A stretch of DNA of 64,000 bases, taken from positions 1 through 64,000 of the forward strand of contig NZ_JAQOTJ010000016.1 in assembly GCF_028401955.1 (NCBI RefSeq), read 5' to 3'. Below, piece by piece: positions 1 to 9,449 of this stretch (position 1 is its first letter; each line of letters begins with the position of its first letter). Under the pieces are notes generated by a model. It ran no database searches, was not told the origin of the DNA, and saw only the letters and a list, made by a program, of their open reading frames with translations. The position numbers and the translations under genes are program-made. The DNA is from Bacillus sp. BP-3. GTDB taxonomy: Bacteria; Bacillota; Bacilli; Bacillales; Bacillaceae_G.

Positions 1-44
1 TTTTTTATCAGTGTTGACAGATAAAAAGAGGTTCAGACACAAAA

Positions 45-110
45 ACAGGCTGCGGAGAATACTTTCTCCACAGCCTGTAATCCCTTCCTCATATGAGGAA
101 GGGATTTTTT
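45..110 (+). terminator. Tandem hairpins ending in a T run
   Basis: Two hairpins stand back to back. The first pairs 45-52 with 71-78, extended by 54-58 with 65-69. The second is a perfect 14-bp palindrome (79-92 with 93-106) followed by a T run. The second is a classic intrinsic terminator for a plus-strand gene ending before the window. The first may be part of the same 3' end or an upstream attenuator. Nothing coding is seen from 111 to 290. Confidence 0.75.
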
Positions 111-301
111 CTCCTCTATCGCAGCATAAAAAATATTTCTCAACAAAATTCACCTTAAATTTACAAAAATTTATAAAATCCCCCTTTTTTCTTCCGTTAT
201 ATTCCGTTAAAGTAATACAGGGGCACTTTTATCCGTAGGGGCATTTGATAGTTAGTTGAACAAATCGCACTCTTACTTAACTTACTTTAGGGGGATTATT
301 T

Positions 302-1885
302 ATGAAGAAACAAAAATGGCTGAAACTCACACTCGCAACAGGAATGACTTTAAGTATGGCTACCATATTTAGTTCGACGACTTTTGCTGAAAGCGCTGTA
401 GATCCAGCTCCGCAAATTACTGCAAAAATTGTGAACGAAAATGCTGGAAAAAAGGTATTATTTGATAATACACATGCCCAAACAGCAGGAACAGCTGATT
501 GGGTTATTGACGGGGGATTTTCTGATTTTGGAAACGGCGTTGCAAACAAAGGCTACTTTGTAAAAGAACTACGCAAATCAACACCTATTACATATGATGA
601 TTTAAAAGATTACAATGCGTTCATCGTTCCAGAAGCAAACATTCCTTATAAAAAATCCGAACAAGACGCGATGCTGCAATATGTAAAAAATGGCGGCAGT
701 ATCTTTTTTATAGCCGATCATTATAATGCTGACCGTAATAAAAATCGCTGGGATTCCTCAGAAGTTTTCAACGGGTATCGCCGCGGGGCGTGGGAAAATC
801 CAGCAAAAGGAATGTCTTCTGAAGAGGCATCTTCACAAGCTATGCAAGGTGTAGAAAGTTCTGATTGGCTAGCAGACAATTTCGGCGTACGCTTTCGCTA
901 TAATGCAATTGGTGATGTTTCTACAAATAAAATTGTAGCGCCTGATCAATCATTTGGAATTACTACAGGTGTTTCATCTGTTGCCATGCATGCAGGATCC
1001 ACAATTGCAATTGTAAATCCTAAGTTAGCAAAAGGGATTGTCTATTTACCAGAAAGTTTACCTAAGTGGAATAACGCTGTTGATAGTGGTGTATATAACG
1101 GCGGTGGCATCGCTGAAGGCCCTTACGTCGCAGTTGCAAAAGTTGGTTTAGGAAAAGCAGCCTTTATCGGTGACTCTTCGCCAGTTGAAGATGCAACGCC
1201 AAAATATGTTCGTGAAGATACGGGACAGCCTAAAAAAACATATGATGGATATAAAGAAGAAAGCGATGCTACTTTATTAACAAATATCGTAAAATGGCTC
1301 TCTACAAAAGAAACATATACGAGCTTAGACCAAGTAAACGGATTACAATTAGACAAACCAACACCATTAAAAACATTTGAACAACCAAGTGCATCAACTG
1401 AGCCGCAACCAGAACCATGGGGCGCTCCTAACCAAGGGTACCAATGGTTTAATTCAAGTACATTTAAACCTGGTTCTTACGGATATGGCTATAATAACAA
1501 CAATAATAATGATGATGGAAACGTCTCAACGAATGATTATAACTTTATTCACCCTAGTATTCTTCCAAACAGCGGTGTATTTCAAATAAAAATACAGGCA
1601 AATCATTTATTACCAAACACGACTTACAATAATTACTCCCTAGGTATTTATACAAGTGGTGGTACACAAGTAGCAAAAGTTCAAAACGAAAATGGTACTT
1701 GGCCTTCTTCTTACGGTTATAGTAATTCATTTTCCTTTACGACAAATAGCCTAGGTGTCGCTGAAAAAGTCGTGAATGTACAAATCGCTCCTAATACAGT
1801 AGGACAAGCTACATTACGCCTTCGTCAAAATACGACTGTAAAAGAAAATAAAACAGTTGTAATTGGAACATCTGCTATTCGATAA
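302..1885 (+). CDS. Secreted protein with GATase-like domain and C-terminal beta domain
   Basis: The 527-residue product has a clear Sec signal peptide (KKQKW start, hydrophobic core, AFA/AES-type cleavage near residue 29). Residues about 45-340 have alternating strand/helix character and motifs such as VLFDNTHAQTAG, YNAFIVPEAN and GGSIFFIADHY. This resembles the class I glutamine-amidotransferase-like or ThuA/DUF4350 fold, but I see no Cys nucleophile, so a binding rather than amidase role is more likely. A Pro/Glu linker and an Asn-rich stretch (around residues 400-410) lead to a C-terminal all-beta domain that may bind wall or carbohydrate. The start is set by GGGGGATT seven bases upstream. 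It stands alone, followed by its own terminator. The substrate is unknown. Confidence 0.8.
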   Translation: MKKQKWLKLTLATGMTLSMATIFSSTTFAESAVDPAPQITAKIVNENAGKKVLFDNTHAQTAGTADWVIDGGFSDFGNGVANKGYFVKELRKSTPITYDDLKDYNAFIVPEANIPYKKSEQDAMLQYVKNGGSIFFIADHYNADRNKNRWDSSEVFNGYRRGAWENPAKGMSSEEASSQAMQGVESSDWLADNFGVRFRYNAIGDVSTNKIVAPDQSFGITTGVSSVAMHAGSTIAIVNPKLAKGIVYLPESLPKWNNAVDSGVYNGGGIAEGPYVAVAKVGLGKAAFIGDSSPVEDATPKYVREDTGQPKKTYDGYKEESDATLLTNIVKWLSTKETYTSLDQVNGLQLDKPTPLKTFEQPSASTEPQPEPWGAPNQGYQWFNSSTFKPGSYGYGYNNNNNNDDGNVSTNDYNFIHPSILPNSGVFQIKIQANHLLPNTTYNNYSLGIYTSGGTQVAKVQNENGTWPSSYGYSNSFSFTTNSLGVAEKVVNVQIAPNTVGQATLRLRQNTTVKENKTVVIGTSAIR

Positions 1886-1921
1886 AAGAAATCCCCTTTC
1901 AATAGAAAGGGGATTTCTTTT
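1884..1921. terminator. Bidirectional terminator
   Basis: A perfect 17-bp stem (1884-1900 with 1905-1921), A-rich on the left and T-rich on the right, directly overlaps the stop codon region of the preceding gene. Confidence 0.85.
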
Positions 1922-1981
1922 GTACATAACTCCCCCCCTATCACTATATAAGAATAATTTTTTACAAAAAAGTGACCTTTG

Positions 1982-2010
1982 TTGACTCAGAAAATTTAAT
2001 AAGATAAACT
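1982..2010 (+). promoter_or_regulatory. SigA-type promoter for the peptide transporter
   Basis: TTGACT (1982-1987) and TAAACT (2005-2010) are separated by 17 bases, about 50 bases upstream of the transporter start. The second peptide transporter in the window (56058) has a similar TTGACT promoter. Confidence 0.5.
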
Positions 2011-2062
2011 ATTAAACATATAAAACTATTAACTTTGTTTTTTAAGTTAGGAGAAATCACAT

Positions 2063-3448
2063 ATGGATGCTGCACTACAGTTTGATGAGAAACAACAGCA
2101 AAAAAAGAAACATCCTCCAGGTTTGTACTTACTCTTTTTCACAGAAATGTGGGAACGATTTAGCTATTACGGATTACGAGGATTATTAACATTATATTTA
2201 ACAACAGCTTTAATAAACGGTGGCCTTGGTTTTAGTAAGAGCTGGGCACTTACGATTTATGGCTTTTATACAGGCGCTTGTTACTTCACTCCATTAATTG
2301 GTGGATTTTTAACAGATCGTTATCTTGGTAGACGATTAGCGATTACACTTGGCGGTATAACAATTGCAATTGGTAACCTTACGTTATTTGCACTGCAAAG
2401 CCAATTAGGACTATACCTCGGATTAGCGCTCATTATTATCGGGAACGGTTTCTTCAAACCAAATATTTCTACTCTTGTCGGAGAATTATATAAAGAAAAT
2501 GATCCACGCCGTGATGGTGCCTTTACAATTTTTTATATGGGAATTAACGTCGGTTCATTCCTTGCTCCACTCGTTTGCGGATATTTATCAGAAGATTTGT
2601 TTAAAACAACAGTAGATGGCGTTATGCATTACGGTTTCCGCTATGGATTTTTAGCTGCGTCTATCGGGATGATTGTCGGACAAATTTTATTTACAACATT
2701 ATCAAATCGTTTTCTTGGTGATATTGGTAAAAAACCAACAGCGGCTTTACAAACAGGAACAGGCAACAAAACAGCTGGCAATACACCATTAACAAAAAAA
2801 GAAAAACAACATACAGCTGTTATTGTCATTTTAACGTGTTTTGTTGTTTTCTTCTGGGCTGGATTTGAACAAGCCGGTAGTTCTTTAACCTTATATACAA
2901 ATAGCTTTGTAGACCGCTCTATATTTGGTTGGGAAATTCCAACATCTTGGTTTCAATCTGTAAACCCATTATTCATTATTTTATTAGCACCTGTTGTTTC
3001 TACACTTTGGACAAAGCTTGCTACTACAAAACGCGGTGATTTAAAAATCCCAACAAAAATGGGTCTCGGTATGATCTTACTCGGAATTGGTTATATGGTT
3101 CTTGTTGTTGCTACGTTAAAAACAGGAAGTAATGAACAACAAATTACTGAAAAAGCAAACCTGCTCTTTATCGTCTTTACTTACCTGTTCCATACATTAG
3201 GGGAATTATTCTTATCTCCGGTCGGACTATCAATGGTAAGTGCACTTGCTCCTGTCAAACTTGCATCTTTATTAATGGGCGTTTGGTTAGCAAGTACAGG
3301 TGTTGCTAATATTTTAGGTGGACAGTTAGCAAACTTTACAACTTCATTAGGATATTCAGAAGTATTTGCTGTTATTGGAGCTGTCGCTATTTTCTTAGGC
3401 TGTATCTTACTATTAATTTCAAAAAAATTAGTAAAGTGGATGGACTAA
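2063..3448 (+). CDS. dtpT: POT-family di/tripeptide:proton symporter (copy 1)
   Basis: The 461-residue polytopic membrane protein carries the PTR2/POT signature: FTEMWERFSYYG near residue 27 (ExxER-type proton-coupling motif), GGFLTDRYLGRR, GNGFFKPNISTLVG and FTIFYMGINVGS. Twelve to fourteen hydrophobic segments match the bacterial DtpT length. It should import di- and tripeptides using the proton gradient. AGGAGA lies upstream of the ATG. A close paralogue lies at 56058-57455; the two share nearly the same N terminus and order of motifs. The gene is monocistronic, flanked by terminators. Confidence 0.93.
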   Translation: MDAALQFDEKQQQKKKHPPGLYLLFFTEMWERFSYYGLRGLLTLYLTTALINGGLGFSKSWALTIYGFYTGACYFTPLIGGFLTDRYLGRRLAITLGGITIAIGNLTLFALQSQLGLYLGLALIIIGNGFFKPNISTLVGELYKENDPRRDGAFTIFYMGINVGSFLAPLVCGYLSEDLFKTTVDGVMHYGFRYGFLAASIGMIVGQILFTTLSNRFLGDIGKKPTAALQTGTGNKTAGNTPLTKKEKQHTAVIVILTCFVVFFWAGFEQAGSSLTLYTNSFVDRSIFGWEIPTSWFQSVNPLFIILLAPVVSTLWTKLATTKRGDLKIPTKMGLGMILLGIGYMVLVVATLKTGSNEQQITEKANLLFIVFTYLFHTLGELFLSPVGLSMVSALAPVKLASLLMGVWLASTGVANILGGQLANFTTSLGYSEVFAVIGAVAIFLGCILLLISKKLVKWMD

Positions 3449-3479
3449 AAAAGATGAGGGATAATCCCTCATCTTTTTT
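3447..3479 (+). terminator. Terminator of peptide transporter
   Basis: AAGATGAGGG pairs with CCCTCATCTT around an ATAAT loop and is followed by a T run, directly after the stop codon. Confidence 0.85.
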
Positions 3480-3514
3480 AAGCATTTTCTCCTTCTTCTA
3501 TCGCTTGCTTATAG

Positions 3515-3557
3515 AAAAAAGAAATTCCCCCTCGACGAAGGTGGAATTTCTTTTTTT
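3515..3557 (-). terminator. Terminator downstream of srtA
   Basis: AAAGAAATTCC pairs with GGAATTTCTTT around a short loop with T runs on both strands, immediately beyond the srtA stop codon. It may serve both converging genes. Confidence 0.7.
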
Positions 3558-3558
3558 A

Positions 3559-4191
3559 TTATTTAATTTTTTTCGTTTGCACCAAGTTCCCAGATACTAC
3601 GTATCGCTTTGAATTATCAAGTACAGACGTACATGTAATCAGGGTTACTTCATTTTTCCCGTGATCTTCAACGACTTCCCATTTATCTGGCGTAACTTGT
3701 GTTACTTGCTCTACCGCATACTCATATTCATTTTCACTATCATATACATATACTTTATCATTCTTTTTTAATTTCGAAATGTCGCTAAATAACACACCTT
3801 TTTTCGACATGTTATGTCCTGCTAACGCATAATTTCCTTTTCCCATCTCTTGTTTCTCTTTTACTGTTGCTGCACCTGATAATAAATTTTTCTCAGTTGA
3901 ACTATTTAAAATTGGAAGTTCTAATCCAATACTCGGAATCGACATACGTCCAATCACTTGTTTTTTATCTAATGAAGCATTTGCCACATCAGCTAAATCC
4001 GGTTGATTTATTTTAGAAGCATCAACAAATTTCGTTTCTTGTTTTTCATACTTTATTTTCTTAATAGCTTGTACGTTTTCGTCTTGCATCTTTCCCGCTT
4101 TGTAACCATCGTAAAATGGTTTTGCAATTAAAACGCCGCCTACAATAAATAATAGAAGTGCCAGTATACTATAAATCTTTTTCTTATTCAT
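3559..4191 (-). CDS. srtA: Class A sortase
   Basis: A 210-residue transpeptidase that cleaves LPXTG-type sorting signals and joins surface proteins to peptidoglycan. An N-terminal membrane anchor spans residues 6-24. The catalytic triad is visible: His126 in LAGHN, Cys187 in TLITC and Arg196 in KRYVV. The sequence is very close to what I know of B. anthracis SrtA. The downstream terminator is shared with dtpT. No LPXTG protein is encoded beside it, so it is a housekeeping enzyme with remote substrates. Confidence 0.95.
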   Translation of the reverse strand: MNKKKIYSILALLLFIVGGVLIAKPFYDGYKAGKMQDENVQAIKKIKYEKQETKFVDASKINQPDLADVANASLDKKQVIGRMSIPSIGLELPILNSSTEKNLLSGAATVKEKQEMGKGNYALAGHNMSKKGVLFSDISKLKKNDKVYVYDSENEYEYAVEQVTQVTPDKWEVVEDHGKNEVTLITCTSVLDNSKRYVVSGNLVQTKKIK

Positions 4192-4275
4192 GCTCCAATT
4201 CCTTTCCTTTACAAAATTCCTCTTATATAAAATGATAAAGTAAGAATGCTAGATATACAAGTAACATGTACAAGA

Positions 4276-4311
4276 CAAAAGAAATGGCACTCCTTATTAG
4301 GAAGTGCCATG
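4276..4311 (-). terminator. Terminator of the beta-propeller gene
   Basis: ATGGCACTTCC-type stem (4284-4294 with 4300-4310), followed on the minus strand by a T-rich run just past the stop codon at 4316. Confidence 0.7.
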
Positions 4312-4315
4312 ATTA

Positions 4316-5752
4316 TCATTTCTGCAAACAATAAAAGCTTAATGTTCCATCTGCTTCATCTGCACTTACAAATATATTACGGTTGCTAATCTTATGAATC
4401 CCTTCTGGTGCTTTGCCCCCTGAAGGAACAAGACCAATATAAACAGGGAACATCGGGATTGTTATATCAAAAAAGAGTATTGCATTTGCCCTTTCAGCAG
4501 CAACAGCCATAATTGGACTTTCTTGTATTATTCCTGTCGCAACATTTTCCACTTCACTACCTCGGCTATTACTACGACTATCTAAATATAAGCCTTTAGC
4601 TGCCAATTTTTCATCAGTAAGATTCATACTATCGTATACAAGCGAACCATTTTGACTCCATACAGATATATTGCGTCCACCTGATTTCACACCATCTTTA
4701 AATTCATTTTTCCCTAGGTCTCCTTCATTAGCAGTAATTACAAAACGCCCCGATGGATCCCACGTTATACCATCTGGTTCTGGTCTTGCAATCATTTCAT
4801 CTTGAAAAGAAACAACACCATCATTTTGCAAATCTGCTTTATGCTTTGTTGTTCCAAGGCCAAATATCGTTTCAATGTTTTGTCCTTGCAAATTAACAAT
4901 AGCAACTGCATTGTTTTCCTGTAATGTAACAGCTGCTTTTTCTCCATTTGGACTAATCGCTACATATTCTGGCTGCGGGTCATGCTTGTACACTGTTCCA
5001 TTTCCAATCTGACTTATATCAATTGATAGCTCATGGTGAATTCCTTTCAATACATCTCCATTAGGGAACGTGATGATAGAAATTGTACCCGGTCGCTTTG
5101 TTTTTTTCATATTGACTTCATTTTCGTCATTTGGATCTCCTTCTTCATCCTCATTACAAACAACAAGGTTTGTCCCATCTTTTGATAAAGCAATAGAATC
5201 TGGACCTACACCCACCTCGTATATTTTCACAATATTTTTGGATGCTAACTCTATAACTGCTATCTTTCCTCTATGCGCATTATACAAGTTATCCCCGGTA
5301 CGAAAAGCAACGAGTGCATACTTACCATCTGGTGTAACTGTTGTACTCGTTACCTCTGCTTCGGAATGAAATCCTTTCAAACTCACTGTCCCTTTCAATT
5401 GAATGTCTTGTAAATTTTCAATTGAAAGAATGCTAATTTGTCCTAAGTCTGCTTCTGTTACAACTAACGTCTTACCATCTGGTGAAGATACCGCGATTTC
5501 TGCTTTTTTGCTTGGCATTGAAAAAATAGCCGTTCTTTCTATTTTTGTATTCTTATGCTTATTACTAATAAAATTATTTACCATTTCCTCTATTTTCCCA
5601 CGAAATGTTGGATTTGAAATACTCCCTTTTTGTAAACTTTCTATTTTATTGGCAAATTGTTTCGTTTCTTGATTGATTTCTTCTGCGTTTACATGATTGC
5701 CTGTCCATAATACACTCGCTATAATTCCTCCACAGAGCAAAACCTTTCTCAT
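4316..5752 (-). CDS. Secreted beta-propeller protein (choice-of-anchor I-like)
   Basis: The 478-residue product has a signal peptide (cleavage near VNA|EE, residue 23). Repeated blade-like motifs follow (AVSSPDGKTLVVTEADLG, TPDGKYALVAFRTG, SKDGTNLVVCNEDEEGDPNDENE, SPNGEKAAVTLQENN, DPSGRFVITANEGD). These fit a seven-bladed propeller of the choice-of-anchor I or mesenchyme-specific glycoprotein type, probably binding calcium through the acidic loops. No sortase motif or C-terminal anchor is present, so it is probably released or held non-covalently. The role is unknown. Confidence 0.8.
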   Translation of the reverse strand: MRKVLLCGGIIASVLWTGNHVNAEEINQETKQFANKIESLQKGSISNPTFRGKIEEMVNNFISNKHKNTKIERTAIFSMPSKKAEIAVSSPDGKTLVVTEADLGQISILSIENLQDIQLKGTVSLKGFHSEAEVTSTTVTPDGKYALVAFRTGDNLYNAHRGKIAVIELASKNIVKIYEVGVGPDSIALSKDGTNLVVCNEDEEGDPNDENEVNMKKTKRPGTISIITFPNGDVLKGIHHELSIDISQIGNGTVYKHDPQPEYVAISPNGEKAAVTLQENNAVAIVNLQGQNIETIFGLGTTKHKADLQNDGVVSFQDEMIARPEPDGITWDPSGRFVITANEGDLGKNEFKDGVKSGGRNISVWSQNGSLVYDSMNLTDEKLAAKGLYLDSRSNSRGSEVENVATGIIQESPIMAVAAERANAILFFDITIPMFPVYIGLVPSGGKAPEGIHKISNRNIFVSADEADGTLSFYCLQK

Positions 5753-5895
5753 TCTCTAATCCCCCCAATTTCAATACTTCTTCTATTGTAAAAAGGATTT
5801 GTAAACTCTCCCTATAGCCTTGTATTAAAGTTTTGTAAAAACACAGAAAAATCCCCTATATTCCCCCAAAAAAGATGTGCTCTTTCGCACACCTT

Positions 5896-6369
5896 TTACA
5901 CAACCTTGTTACGATATAAAGAAATATGAAATATTGTAGTTTGGATTAATAAAACAAGAAGTAATACATATAGCGGATATTCTGGGATGTTTCGATTAAA
6001 TAGTGGATAAAAAACTAACGTGGCAGCTGCACAAGGGATAATAAAACATAATGAAAGAAATGTTGTGCGACACGCTTTCGCCGTCAATATTTCTTCTCTC
6101 TCATCTTCACTTGGAAATAATGACGGAAATATCCAAAATGATAATTTCTTATATTTCTTTTTTTGCACTTTGTAAGCAATGGGTGTCACTATTGCTACAA
6201 TCAGCATTAATGCGATTGGCGTTATATTCATCGTCACATACCACGTCTGCTTTTCAGTACTGATGATGTTTGCAAGTTCCGTCATGAGATGAAAACACTC
6301 AACAAACCCCCAACCTGCTATAACAAGTATACCTATATTTATTACATAAGAAAGACCAATTCTATTCAT
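5896..6369 (-). CDS. Four-TM membrane protein paired with an XRE regulator
   Basis: A 157-residue protein with four hydrophobic segments (about 8-28, 45-68, 104-122, 130-150) and a cytoplasmic loop containing EDEREEILTAKACRTT, reminiscent of DUF2178/DUF3796-type proteins. It overlaps the upstream regulator gene by eight bases, so the two are translated together. Such XRE plus small membrane protein pairs are common in Bacillus, with unclear function. Confidence 0.75.
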   Translation of the reverse strand: MNRIGLSYVINIGILVIAGWGFVECFHLMTELANIISTEKQTWYVTMNITPIALMLIVAIVTPIAYKVQKKKYKKLSFWIFPSLFPSEDEREEILTAKACRTTFLSLCFIIPCAAATLVFYPLFNRNIPEYPLYVLLLVLLIQTTIFHISLYRNKVV

Positions 6370-6589
6370 TTGCTATCTCCTCCTTTTGTAATACAAATAC
6401 CTCTTCCATCTGCAAACAAAATACATCACAAATCATGAGCGCTAATAATAATGATGGTACATAATCCCCCTTTTCAATAGCAGCGATCGTTTGTCTCGTT
6501 ACCCCCACCTTTTCAGCCAATACACTTTGCGAAAAATGAAAACGGGCTCGTAGTTCTTTTACTCGATTGTAAATGGTCAATTTTACCAC
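6362..6589 (-). CDS. XRE-family HTH regulator (YqxE-like small repressor)
   Basis: A 75-residue, single-domain Cro/CI-type regulator. The helix-turn-helix is FSQSVLAEKVGVTRQTIAAIE (about residues 18-38) followed by the typical KGDYVPSLLLALMICDVF. It probably controls its own two-gene operon with the overlapping membrane protein gene. The start follows AAGAGGTGG-type sequence. Confidence 0.85.
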   Translation of the reverse strand: MVKLTIYNRVKELRARFHFSQSVLAEKVGVTRQTIAAIEKGDYVPSLLLALMICDVFCLQMEEVFVLQKEEIANE

Positions 6590-6652
6590 CTCTTACCGTT
6601 ATTGTATGCTAAACTTTACAAAATGTAAATCCAACTTAACATTTAATCATAA

Positions 6653-6686
6653 AAAAATCTACTTTGCTTTTGCAAAGTAGATTTTT
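6653..6686 (-). terminator. Terminator of the 3D-domain protein gene
   Basis: A 15-bp stem AAAAATCTACTTTGC with its complement, with a short TTT loop, directly beyond the stop codon at 6690. Confidence 0.85.
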
Positions 6687-6689
6687 ACT

Positions 6690-7844
6690 TTAGTCTAAAA
6701 TGACAACACGAACTTGTTTTCTTCCCCAAGCACTAGAAGTCCCTTTATCTGGAACGAAAACATCAATTTTATATCCTTGGATTGCACCACCAGTATCTGC
6801 AGCAATAGCTTCTCCATATCCTTGGACCCATACGCGTGAGCCTAATGGAATAACCTTTGGATCAACGGCAATTAACTTCATATTTGGGTTTGAAGTTAAA
6901 TCATAGTGTCCCCAAGCAGAATATACATGTTCACCTGGCTGTTTTCCATTTTCAGCTGGATCATTTGTGTAAGCTGTAGCCTCTACAATAATGTCACGGC
7001 CACCTTTAGTAGGTTTTTCTGAAGGTGGTTCACTCGATTGTGGTGCTTGCGCAGCTTTTGCATTTTTTTCACGCTCTGCAGCTGCTTGTTGTTCACGAGC
7101 AATTGCATCTTGTACACCCTTCATATCTGCTTCAATCTTCGCTTTTTCTTGCGCAGCAAGTGTAAGCTGGCTAGAAATTTGATTATATTTTGCTTGTACA
7201 GCTTGTAGATTATCTTGACGTTTCTTTAAGTTATCCTGTAAATCAGCTTGTACTTTTGCTAATTTTTGTTTATCGCCTTCTAAAGACTTTTCTTTTTCAT
7301 CAATTACCTTCTTATCAGCTTCAATTTGACGAAGATCTTGTTCTTGTAAACGAATAATCTCTTTATCTGCATCCATAATCGTAGAAACTGCAGTCATACG
7401 TTGCAGGAAATCTGCAATGTTTTTTGAATCTACAATTACTTCTACTACTAAACTTACATTTGAGCTATCTTGAACAGAGACTATACGTTTTTTCATAATA
7501 TCTTTACGCATAAGTACTTTGTTTTCTAAATCAATAATCTCTTTCATTTTTTGCTCAATTTGTTTATGCGTTTCATCAATTTTACGCTGAATTGCATCTT
7601 GTTCTTCTTTATTTTTTGTAATTGTATTATTTAAGTCCGTTAATTCCTTTTGAATTCCTTCAATGTCTTTCATTACAGCTTGTTTCTCTTGTTCTTTTTG
7701 CTGCATGTCATTATTGTTATTTTGCAATTGCTGCTGCATGTTGTTTAATTTCTCGTCGTTTGACTCAGCTTTTACAGCAACTGTACTAGTGAAACAAATA
7801 AATCCAGCTAATACGAGACTACTGATGCGCTTAAAATAGTTCAT
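6690..7844 (-). CDS. Secreted coiled-coil protein with C-terminal 3D domain (wall-remodelling type)
   Basis: The 384-residue product has a signal peptide (cleavage near VKA|ES, residue 26). A long coiled coil (about 30-255, rich in K/E/Q) resembles the CwlO/PcsB N-terminal region. A Ser/Pro linker leads to a C-terminal 3D domain of about 95 residues. The domain shows its three diagnostic aspartates in AVDPKVIPLGS, AADTGG and KIDVFVPD. These domains have a double-psi beta-barrel fold like MltA lytic transglycosylases and act on peptidoglycan. Related Bacillus proteins are YocH and the B. cereus Ent proteins. The catalytic activity here is inferred. Confidence 0.85.
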   Translation of the reverse strand: MNYFKRISSLVLAGFICFTSTVAVKAESNDEKLNNMQQQLQNNNNDMQQKEQEKQAVMKDIEGIQKELTDLNNTITKNKEEQDAIQRKIDETHKQIEQKMKEIIDLENKVLMRKDIMKKRIVSVQDSSNVSLVVEVIVDSKNIADFLQRMTAVSTIMDADKEIIRLQEQDLRQIEADKKVIDEKEKSLEGDKQKLAKVQADLQDNLKKRQDNLQAVQAKYNQISSQLTLAAQEKAKIEADMKGVQDAIAREQQAAAEREKNAKAAQAPQSSEPPSEKPTKGGRDIIVEATAYTNDPAENGKQPGEHVYSAWGHYDLTSNPNMKLIAVDPKVIPLGSRVWVQGYGEAIAADTGGAIQGYKIDVFVPDKGTSSAWGRKQVRVVILD

Positions 7845-8230
7845 AATCCGACTCCCTTCTCTTACATTTATACATGATTTGTTTTACAGTTTGTTTACAA
7901 ACGCATTAAATACAGTTTATTTTTCATGACAAAATATAACGAATCATAGAAAAATTGTAATAAATTAATTTAATATTTTTAAATTTTTATATAGATATAT
8001 TTAAAAATAATGCTACAATTTCAATATAAAGTGAAAAATTTCGAAGTGGAGAGTTTCCTTATTCTTTATTGAACAAATCGGGCTCTTATAACCAGTTTTC
8101 TACTTATCCTTTTTATTTGTCTGAATTTTGGGATATTTTACCACGACCGCAAGTAGCGAGATAAAATGAAATTTTAAAGATTTCACTCCCTATTATGAAA
8201 AGAAAATTATAGAAGCTTGGAGAGAAGACT
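7845..8230. other. Intergenic region with a diverged repeat copy
   Basis: No gene is seen. The part from about 8041 to 8175 has GTGGAGAGTTT, a run resembling AATCGGGCTC and an ending CAAGTAGCGAGATAAAA. This matches the order and the 3' end of the repeat family seen at 21368, 31088 and 63533. The rest is promoter-type AT-rich sequence for the divergent genes. Confidence 0.5.
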
Positions 8231-9178
8231 ATGTTTACAAAAAGCAAATCACTAGAAAAAGAAATTGCTCAATTACAAAATCAAGTACAGGAATTAGAAC
8301 ATCAATTACATGAGAAAGAACAAGAACACAAAAAGGTTATCACTTCGTTACATGGAAACGTATTAGCTATTGTCAGTGAACATGAAGAAGTCAATCGCCA
8401 GCATCATACGCTACAAGATCTAATTCAACAGTTAAGTGACTGTTTTAACAACGTAACGATAAGTACAAACCGTTCCAACGAGCTGAACAATGATATGCTT
8501 CAAAAAGAACAAGGACTTATTCAAGCCATTGGAGAAATTGTAACGTGCTCAAATGAAGGAAAAGATTCCGTTCACGGCTTGCTTACTGTTATTAACAAAT
8601 TAGGTGAGCAATCACAACGTACGTCTAATAGTATGAATCATTTAAGTGAGCGTTCAAAAGAAATTGAACAAATTGTGGAAGTGATTCAAAATATCGCTGC
8701 TCAAACGAACTTACTTGCTTTAAATGCAAGTATTGAAGCTGCTCGTGCTGGTGAACATGGAAAAGGATTTGCAGTCGTTGCCAATGAAGTTCGAAAGCTT
8801 GCTGAAAGCACTGCTGAAAGTACAAAAAACATCGGAGATTTAACAAAGAAAATTCAAGAAGAAATTGAAAAAGCATATGAAAATACAAAAGATAATCTTC
8901 ACCTTGTAGATGAAGGTGTCGAAGTAAGCGCAGATACAAATGCAAGAATTGAAAAAATCTTAACGATGGTACAAACATTACAAACAGGCGCTACAAATGT
9001 TATTGAATCAATCGAACAGCAAAAACATTGTAACGAAGGCGTATTACGTGAATTTACAAAAACACAACACATGTTCCAACAAGTAAATGATACGATGGTA
9101 AAACATATCAATGATGCGCAAAAAGTAGATACAAAATTATCTAGCAGTCTAGAAGCACTAACTGGAACAAAAAAATAA
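8231..9178 (+). CDS. Soluble methyl-accepting chemotaxis-type transducer
   Basis: A 315-residue protein with no membrane segment. An N-terminal coiled coil (1-65) is followed by a sensory-transducer signalling domain with the hairpin-tip motif [20 protein letters not shown] and [16 protein letters not shown] (about 155-200), the site of CheA/CheW contact. The absence of TM, HAMP or a ligand domain means it must sense a cytoplasmic signal or couple to another protein. GGAGAG precedes the ATG by seven bases. It has its own terminator. Confidence 0.9.
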   Translation: MFTKSKSLEKEIAQLQNQVQELEHQLHEKEQEHKKVITSLHGNVLAIVSEHEEVNRQHHTLQDLIQQLSDCFNNVTISTNRSNELNNDMLQKEQGLIQAIGEIVTCSNEGKDSVHGLLTVINKLGEQSQRTSNSMNHLSERSKEIEQIVEVIQNIAAQTNLLALNASIEAARAGEHGKGFAVVANEVRKLAESTAESTKNIGDLTKKIQEEIEKAYENTKDNLHLVDEGVEVSADTNARIEKILTMVQTLQTGATNVIESIEQQKHCNEGVLREFTKTQHMFQQVNDTMVKHINDAQKVDTKLSSSLEALTGTKK

Positions 9179-9180
9179 TA

Positions 9181-9210
9181 AAAAGCCTGAACCGATAGGT
9201 TCAGGCTTTT
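9181..9210 (+). terminator. Terminator of the transducer gene
   Basis: AAAAGCCTGAACC pairs with GGTTCAGGCTTTT around GATA; it starts just after the stop codon. Confidence 0.9.
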
Positions 9211-9310
9211 ATCATTCCATCTCTATATTTGTTTTTTGTAAAAAATTGTCGTCTTCCTTATGTTTACTCTGTTTTTTCTGAATAGTATTATATTTTATAT
9301 AAATACTTTT

Positions 9311-9428
9311 TGCTGAATCCATATGGAACGGAGAAACCATTATTGTAAGCAACGACTTACTAGGGGCGAATCTTTAACAGTAGGATAACCTTCAAGGCAC
9401 GAACTCGACAGCTAACTTCGTAAGCATA
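9311..9428 (+). ncRNA. ydaO/yuaA-type c-di-AMP riboswitch aptamer
   Basis: The conserved blocks of the ydaO class occur in order. They are TGCTGAATCC (9311), GGAACGGAGAAACCA, AGGGGCGAATCTTTAACAGTAGG with ATAACCTTC after it, then GCACGAACTCGACAGCTAAC with TTCGTAAGCAT after it. TGCT at 9311 can close with AGCA near 9423-9426 as P1. The match to the known Thermoanaerobacter ydaO aptamer is block for block. In Bacillus this RNA binds c-di-AMP and turns off potassium uptake or wall genes. Here no strong terminator follows. An unusually good ribosome site (GGAGGG, 9432-9437) lies right after P1, so control may be translational. Confidence 0.85.
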
Positions 9429-9449
9429 ACCGGAGGGATTTCTTATGTT

